From the NCBI RefSeq assembly GCF_037126465.1, contig NC_088210.1, forward strand, positions 28,793,511-28,857,510: a DNA stretch of 64,000 nucleotides, written 5' to 3'. Below are positions 57,961 to 64,000 of the stretch, piece after piece (position 1 is the stretch's first letter; every line of letters begins with the position of its first letter). Under the pieces are notes generated by a model. That model was not told the DNA's origin and made no database searches. It saw only the letters and a program-made list of their open reading frames with translations. A program made the translations under genes and the position numbers. Origin of the DNA: Ornithodoros turicata. Taxonomy: Eukaryota; Arthropoda; Arachnida; Ixodida; Argasidae.

Positions 57961-60900
57961 TCTTTCTCTGCGGTCTCCACTTCTCGCATAATACTGAATG
58001 CCTGAGCGAATGCCTGATGGAAGCGACGTGACGGCCTAGTCTCTGTATGAACCCGACACCCAGCCTGTGTTCTGAATGTCCTCCAGTGTATGTTGTGCTG
58101 CGTCTAAAGTGTTGCCTCTGCTGTCCCTTTTGTGGAGGAAGTGGTCAAACAGAGTAGCAAATCTTGTCAGGTGCAGTGGAAGCGCTGCTGCCCCCTCGGA
58201 TGCAAAACTCGAGCACCCATTGTTATCACTGCGAGGTATTGGCGGCTCCTGAGGTTTCTGACCCCCCCCCCCCCCCATAAGTCTACCTCTACCGAATCTG
58301 TGGATACTCCGCGTTTTCTCGACCTGCATATGTTCTCTGCGTCGACTGCGTTGCTTTTGCTTCAATAGGTCAAAGAAAGTGATGCTCAACTTGAAGAGAG
58401 CGAAAGGCGACTACTAGCACAGCTATTTACAGATTTCACGCCAGGAGGCGTCGAACCCGCAACCTCCCGGATGTACGATATCCGCCCACCAACGCCGAGC
58501 CACATGTGCCCCTTTTCTAGAAGACTATACACTATTATTTTCTTGTCAGCAGTGAGGTGAGGTAGCAGGCTCAAAACCCTGTCTCATTCGTCACGCCGTC
58601 CATCAGGAGTGACCATGCAAAATATTTTAGCTGTGGCGCACAACTGTCACTGCGCAATCACATTTACAAAAGCAGTCGGAAAAAGCAGCTGCAAACGGCC
58701 GACACGATCCTCGCGTGACATCGCTTATACCCACTTGAGCCGCGCAAGTCTACGTCACGAGTCACGTGCCAGGGGAACACGCTACGTCACGACGTTCCCT
58801 CCCCATTCTCCGATACGCTCTTTCCATCTGAAGTCGCCGACCATCGGCGCGCGCGAACGCATTACAGCTCCGACCAAAAATATATTACGCGCGCTTCCAT
58901 TACACGCACGGTTGCACACTGACCATGTTTCGAAATGAAGTGTCGCTGACGACGTATTGTAGGGGACACGGTTAGCTAGAATTCTCTGTCAGTATTTTCA
59001 CGGCCCGTATTTGCTCTTGAAAGTGTTGTGCAAATATTGTATTTGAAGGTGGACCATGTGCTACCCGCGTTTTTTACTCAAACAAAATAGTCATGCAACA
59101 CCTGGACATTTGAGATGGAATACATCACTGGGTGCTGATTTTAGACAACCGTCTCCCCTACAGTACATGAGAAGGAGAGCGTGTTTATTTAAAAAACGCA
59201 TTAAATACTCGCGGAAAGAAAACACATGACTTAGCTTCCACGTATCCGATTATGCGCCACATTATCGGATACCCCACGGTCAATGCACGTGCTACATTCT
59301 CCGCCCGCGGAAATATGTGTCAGAGTGCCTCCATTTCGAGAGCAAAGGGGATGACCCAACCAAAGGTCCTTCTGCAGGTTCCAATTGCCATGACAACGGC
59401 GACGTACTCGCAGGCTGACGTCATGCGTGACGTTGCATGAGAGTGAAGCGCAGGTTTCGTCGTCTGCAATTACGGCACGTTTCGACAAATTCCTCAAAAA
59501 CGACTTGGTTATTCCGAATGAAACTTTGACGGTTGTACTAGTACGGTACTCGTGAAGATAGTTTTGGCTAAGTTTCGGAATCGCCCCGGCTGTACGAAAC
59601 CGTCGCTTTAAAGGGACGGCCTCGTACCCCCTGCCCCTCTCATAAAGCGTACCATTCGGTTCCCATTTGTTGAAACATGGAATACCGCAAATTTACTCGA
59701 CAAAGCACGTCACGGCTATTAAATAACCGAATTAAATTGATAAAGTTTGCAGAGCTTGCCACGATCTGTGTTGGCAACAATAAGAACGGCTACGCAACAC
59801 ATACAAAAAAAAACATGCGTGTATGTTTGTGTTTTTCATGTTGCCCATGCCCAAGCTTGCTTCATCATCGGTATCAACCACCAAGTAGCCTGCGTTTACG
59901 CTATTTAATCAATCTTTATTTTACCGTGTTATCTCTAATAAAATACTCACGTTTTTAAATTTGGTGCATAGCTTTCGTACCAAGAACCATAAACACAAAA
60001 ACACTGCATATATTGAGGATTTCTACTGCATATTTAGAAGGTTTTCAGTGCATAGTTGCACGCATATTTCAGGAGTTTTTAGTGCATATTTACCCACACT
60101 CTAGCGATAAGTTAGCCACCTCAACGGCAGAGTATGCAAAGAAGGGAGTGCAGCTGCAACGCTGTCACCGACAATGACAATGCGCAACTTGTAAGCCAAC
60201 ACGGATCCACTTTAGAAATGCACACTCCCCAACTCACACTCGCAGCCACGTCCCTCACACAAGTAAAACACGGTAAGCTTGTTCCTTTTATTCTCACTCT
60301 TGCACAAATGAAACGGTAGTGAAGCTCCAACAAAAACCTCAACAGCAGTCTGCAATTTCGTTTCCTCCTACAGCATTTTTTTGTTTAACACCGAGGAACA
60401 AAAAACAACCATTCATACGGCGTACTCCTCCTGCAGAACATACGGGTATCGTACACACCTCCCCGCAGAAGATACGGTATACTCCTCCTGCTCGAGCACA
60501 GCACCCTGTCCTCACAAAGAGAGGGTGAAGAGTTTATGCTTTGTGGCAACACATGACCCGCACTGTTCGTGTCTTGCACACGTCGACCCTTTTTTTTTCT
60601 TTTCTTTTTTTTTTCGCGCACCACTCTGTCCTTCGTCACGTTGTTCCGTCACCCTCTACGACCAGATACTGTCCTCTCCCTTTTTTTTTTCTCTCTCGGA
60701 ATTTCTCGAAAAAGCGGGTGAAACGTCAAATGAGGAAACGCAGAACTTGCAGCCTCGAATTGGGCTCCGGTCCCTTTCTTGCTCTCTCCTCCCTTTGCAA
60801 TTTTTTCCTGTGGTGGGATGATGTGTTTCTGTCGTGCCCCCGCGAGCAACACTGGAAGGAGGGGGAGGAAAAAAGGGACGGGGGGATAAGTGTGTGGAGT

Positions 60901-60968
60901 ACGGGAGCCGCACACGCACCGGCTCCGGCCATCCTTTTTTTTTTGGCGTTGCAAACGAATACGTATTG
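57961..60968. other. Intergenic stretch and probable 3' UTR of the RING gene
   Basis: No gene is recognised. It contains a C run near 58261-58275, TGCATATTT-type short repeats at 59990-60100, T-rich tracts at 60590-60700, and AATAAA signals on the minus strand near 60287-60292 and 59915-59920 that could serve the RING gene. Confidence 0.45.
58435..58513 (-). mobile_element. tRNA-like SINE head or tRNA pseudogene
   Basis: On the minus strand a D-arm-like GGCTCGGCGTTGGTGGGC, an anticodon-like stem CGGAT/ATCCG with loop ATCGTAC, and a B-box-like GCGGGTTCGACGCCTC occur in tRNA order. The acceptor stem does not close. It belongs to a different family from the Ruka-like SINEs. Confidence 0.5.
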
Positions 60969-63269
60969 TCAGTCACAGTCCTCGCTGAAGTCGTACACAG
61001 AATCATTCGCGGGTGGGTTCTGCGGCCGGGGCGCAGGCGAGGACGAGGTTCCGGCCACTGAGTTGTGCCTGGCACGGGACTGGGAACCCTACGGAGATAA
61101 ATGTGCATGGCCTCACGGAGACAGAATGGCAAAAATGTCGTGACATGTAAAGCCAGCGAAGAGATGTTTTCTCCAAGTCAGATGTACATTTGTCGTAGCT
61201 GCTCTTAGAGCCACAGTGCGTTAAGTGCTGAACAGACAGAACAAGACAATGAAAAAGAACCTTCAAATGAACATTATTATTAGAGCCTGAAGTTTTCGGG
61301 TTTTATTTTTTTTCCAAATTCGGGGGGTAAAATTCAGGTCAATCACTTGATGTCAAAAATTCATGCAAATTCGGGCGGAAAAATTACCATCAGGTCGTTC
61401 ATGCAGTTATGTTGAAATCAGTGAAACTGTTTAACTATGTTGACTCGCGTGCATTATCACGCAGCAGAGATTACACGCCGGTACTCCCAGATGGTGTCTG
61501 CATCTGTAAACTTAGCCTTCTTGGGTCAGGGGTGCATCCAGAACCTCGATTTGGGGGTGTTTTCTCGAGCGCATAGTGGGAGAGGGGAGAGAAGAAAATC
61601 CAATGTATAAACTGACATTTTGGGGGAGGGGCGATCGCCCCCGAAAAAGCAAAAGGAAAGGTGAAAACACAAGTGTTTATTGTGCCAGCAGAAACTGCAA
61701 TACCAACTCTGGATGGCAGGGTCATTTTTCTCTCTGATTTTTTACCAGACAGCCAGGGGCAAAAAAATATTTACTCTTCCATTCTCAGTTGGCATTTGGG
61801 GCCGACAGGTATTTTCCCAACAATCTGCGATGATGACCCAACGACCTAGCCAGAGGCGAGATGTATCACCACACTGAGATGTGTTTTGCATGTAACATCA
61901 CCTAGCTGAGGCATTCATCTTTCAGTATATAGGTAAGGAGATTATTCTCTCACACCTGCCTCACTGAGGCTAAGAGTACACGAAACGATAAAACAAACTG
62001 CCTCAGTTTCATTCAATTAGAACTGCTGCAAAGAGGCCAGTGCTTACTGCGACGTTTCAGTTACTATAATAACGTCAACCATTTTAAATTGGCCCAGCTG
62101 TTTCGTGTAGCACCTCAGCATCTCCACTAACAGCGCAGGATGCTTGGCATAGTTGCCAACACTAAACCTCTCATTCTTATCGTCATGGAGTTTCCAAATC
62201 TGCGTCGCAGATGTCTAATCACCGTTCGGCACACCTGGGATTCAATCTACCCTCTTGTCCATGTATGAGTAGACAAAGACAGAAAAAAAAAAAAAAGAAA
62301 AGTACATACCAGAAATGTTCGCCCTGCATTTGTCCTCGAAGGATGTAAGCTATCACTTTGTGCCTGCAGAAATGTTGAGAGCGAGCCCAACGAACTGCTC
62401 TCGAGCTCAGGAGCAGTAGGGACAGGATTAACACTTGCGCTGCCAGCAGCTGATGGCGTTCCCATGGTAGCATCAGATGCTTCATCGTTGAGCAGTTTCC
62501 GACAGATAGGACATGTGCCATGCTGCGCAGAAACATGGTGAGGTGAGGCTTCGCAGAGCAATTCCAAGTTGTACGCATGGCTGCGGCTTCAGAGAATATC
62601 ATCTACAGGGTGCTTCGGTTAAATCCCCGGGTTAAACAATTCGCGAACAGGTGCACCAGTCGAAGAACTTTCTTTTTACAAGTATCTACAAGATACCACC
62701 TACAAGCTGTGCACTGTGTGAATGAGTGGGGGGCGCTCATTATTTAAATAAAAATTGAAATGAGTTTCGTGAAAAACAGAACTTCTGAAGCAAGTCGCCG
62801 TCGGCTTTAAAATGTGTATTACCTGTTTCGGTACCTTGAGTGGACACCTTTTAGAGAAAAATCTGCCACTGAAGCCGGTCGTTTGTTGCAGTAATTAGTT
62901 GGTTGCAGTTTACATATTTTTGTCATGGTGAAGCACAAAAGCACACCCTTCCACTCCCTTATCCACCAATGAATTATGTCCTCTTGTGCTTCGCCGTGAC
63001 CAGCCCGAACTGAAGGTCCCAAAAAGGGGTAGTACCCATTTTAAGTGAAGAAAGCTCTTCGATTGGAGCAGCCATTTGCGAATTATCTAGCCTGGGGATT
63101 TAACTGAAACACCCTGCATATCAACCATATGCAAGAGACATGGCTGTACGTACAAGCTCCAGCCATGGTATGATGCAGTCAGGGTGAAAATGATGTTGAC
63201 AGGACAACTTCTTGACTGGTTCCTGTGGCCTGAAGTCTTCCATGCATACTGTACACTGCAGCAGTTTGT
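60969..63269 (-). CDS. RING-H2 E3 ubiquitin ligase, RNF126/RNF115-like (3' part)
   Basis: Predicted ubiquitin-protein ligase. Three minus-strand exons are visible: 63269-63154, 62522-62310 and 61088-60969 (stop at 60971-60969). Incoming phase is 1, then 0 and 0. The joined product has a complete RING-H2: [10 protein letters not shown] ... [18 protein letters not shown] joined to [11 protein letters not shown], spacing C-x2-C-x14-C-x-H-x2-H-x2-C-x10-C-x2-C. An intron splits it between the sixth and seventh ligands. [16 protein letters not shown] matches the RNF126/RNF115 (Drosophila Iruka) group. A Ser/Pro-rich tail ends VYDFSEDCD, similar to the acidic YDF ending of arthropod members. The exon order and the last acceptor (CTCCGTAG) were set by frame and by this ending. 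The N-terminal zinc finger and first half lie beyond the right edge or were not recognised between 63270 and 64000. Confidence 0.82.
62606..63116. mobile_element. 511-bp transposon with ~40-bp terminal inverted repeats in the RING gene intron
   Basis: The left end CAGGGTGCTTCGGTTAAATC pairs with the complement of the right end, GATTTAACTGAAACACCCTG. Pairing continues through AATTCGC. No transposase frame is present and the superfamily is not assigned. Confidence 0.75.
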
Positions 63270-64000
63270 CTGGAGAGACATGACAACAACATCAGACACA
63301 AAAAGAACTCCGAGGACAGGCCAATGGCGATAAATTTGTGTAAGCTTTTACTACAAGGATTAATCTTGTATGACCAGTTTTGTAAATGAAACCTTAAAAG
63401 AGCATAAAGCTTTCACCCCATATTCTTTTTGTTTTTGGCTGTTGCATGTTCTGCAACAAATAAAATGAGCTCCTGCGAAACAATGACAAGCGCAGGTGAA
63501 GAAATTTCTTTATACAATCTAGGAAATCTACCGAAGGAACGCTGAAGCAGCAATATGTCAGCAACAAGCCATACGTATAGGAACAGGCCCAATAAAGAAA
63601 TCTTTCACTCGTTTGAAGTTCAGTGCTTGTGTTGCGCCCTCTTTCTCGTCCTTCTCGTTTTAAATGGTTTTACTCAGACTGGAGTATTTTAACGCGTTTA
63701 ATACGTACTAACCAGCCCAATTCATTACCCTTGCTACATGCATAATTTAGCAATCATTGAATTTCACAAATCGTGTCACAAAAAAAAATACAAGATGGGG
63801 TCTAGCCTACCTCAAAATCTGCACACTTATAGCCATCTGGCTTCAGTTTTATTGAAAAACTTTTCAAGCGTCATTATGTTATATATGTTGTAAATGAAAG
63901 TAAAAATCAAGTAAAATCCCACACCACACATTTTAAATTTCCTACAATATTTTATGTAACCAGGTATTGCATAATTACGTTATGAGCAGGTACTGCATGC
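63270..64000. other. AT-rich intron or upstream sequence of the RING gene
   Basis: No convincing upstream exon. A minus-strand segment KLKPDGYKCADFE before a GTAGGC donor near 63812 is exon-like, but its phase does not fit the RING exon. Confidence 0.35.

Noticed and set aside
60541..61143. 200-codon plus frame and 158-codon minus frame
   Set aside because: They are shadows across T-rich tracts and the last RING-gene exon, which uses a different minus frame.
63780..63860. Exon-like segment KLKPDGYKCADFE before a GTAGGC donor
   Set aside because: Its phase does not connect to the RING exon and no acceptor is clear.

Overview
This is arthropod nuclear DNA, most likely from a hard tick or a related chelicerate. 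Genes are intron-split with GT-AG junctions, poly(A) signals replace bacterial-style terminators, and most of the window is repeats. The tick suggestion rests mainly on many copies of a tRNA-derived SINE that looks like the Ruka family described from ticks, plus a short peritrophin-type chitin-binding secreted protein. I could not confirm the species.

Layout. (1) 1-5.6 kb: an open frame running in from the left edge, a LINE tail remnant, and repeats. (2) 5.6-19.1 kb: two complete cationic amino acid transporter (CAT, SLC7-type) genes arranged tail to tail, 5722-10589 on + and 19046-13669 on -. Both have five coding exons with the same intron phases (0,0,0,1), so they are an inverted duplicate pair. 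Their introns hold a hAT-like element, a 359-bp inverted repeat, SINEs and a perfect 32-bp palindrome. (3) 19-46 kb: gene-poor, with SINEs, foldback elements, a mariner transposase remnant and LINE tails; one orphan exon-like frame lies at 21.4 kb. (4) 46.3 kb: a TATA box followed by a short coding first exon on -. (5) 51.0-53.4 kb: a complete monocarboxylate-transporter-like (SLC16/MFS) gene on -, with two unassigned small exons just downstream and a possible SKA2-like first exon diverging from its 5' end. (6) 54.4-56.5 kb: a gene for a secreted chitin-binding protein with a Gly/Ala/Ser-rich tail, on -. (7) 57.1-58.0 kb: a decayed Helitron Rep region. (8) 61.0-63.3 kb: the 3' end of a RING-H2 ubiquitin ligase of the RNF126/RNF115 type on -, its 5' part lying off the right edge.

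The genes do not form one pathway. Three are membrane transporters for small metabolites (two CATs, one MCT-like), one is an extracellular chitin-binding protein and one a cytosolic or nuclear E3 ligase. The most unusual material is in the repeats: palindromic tRNA-head SINEs whose arms carry B-box-like sequence, a hAT-like insertion whose 8-bp target duplication lies 40 bp beyond its apparent terminal repeat, and a hairpin element rich in CCAAT/ATTGG. All exon structures were inferred by eye from splice signals and protein conservation. I see no evidence of a wholly new gene system.
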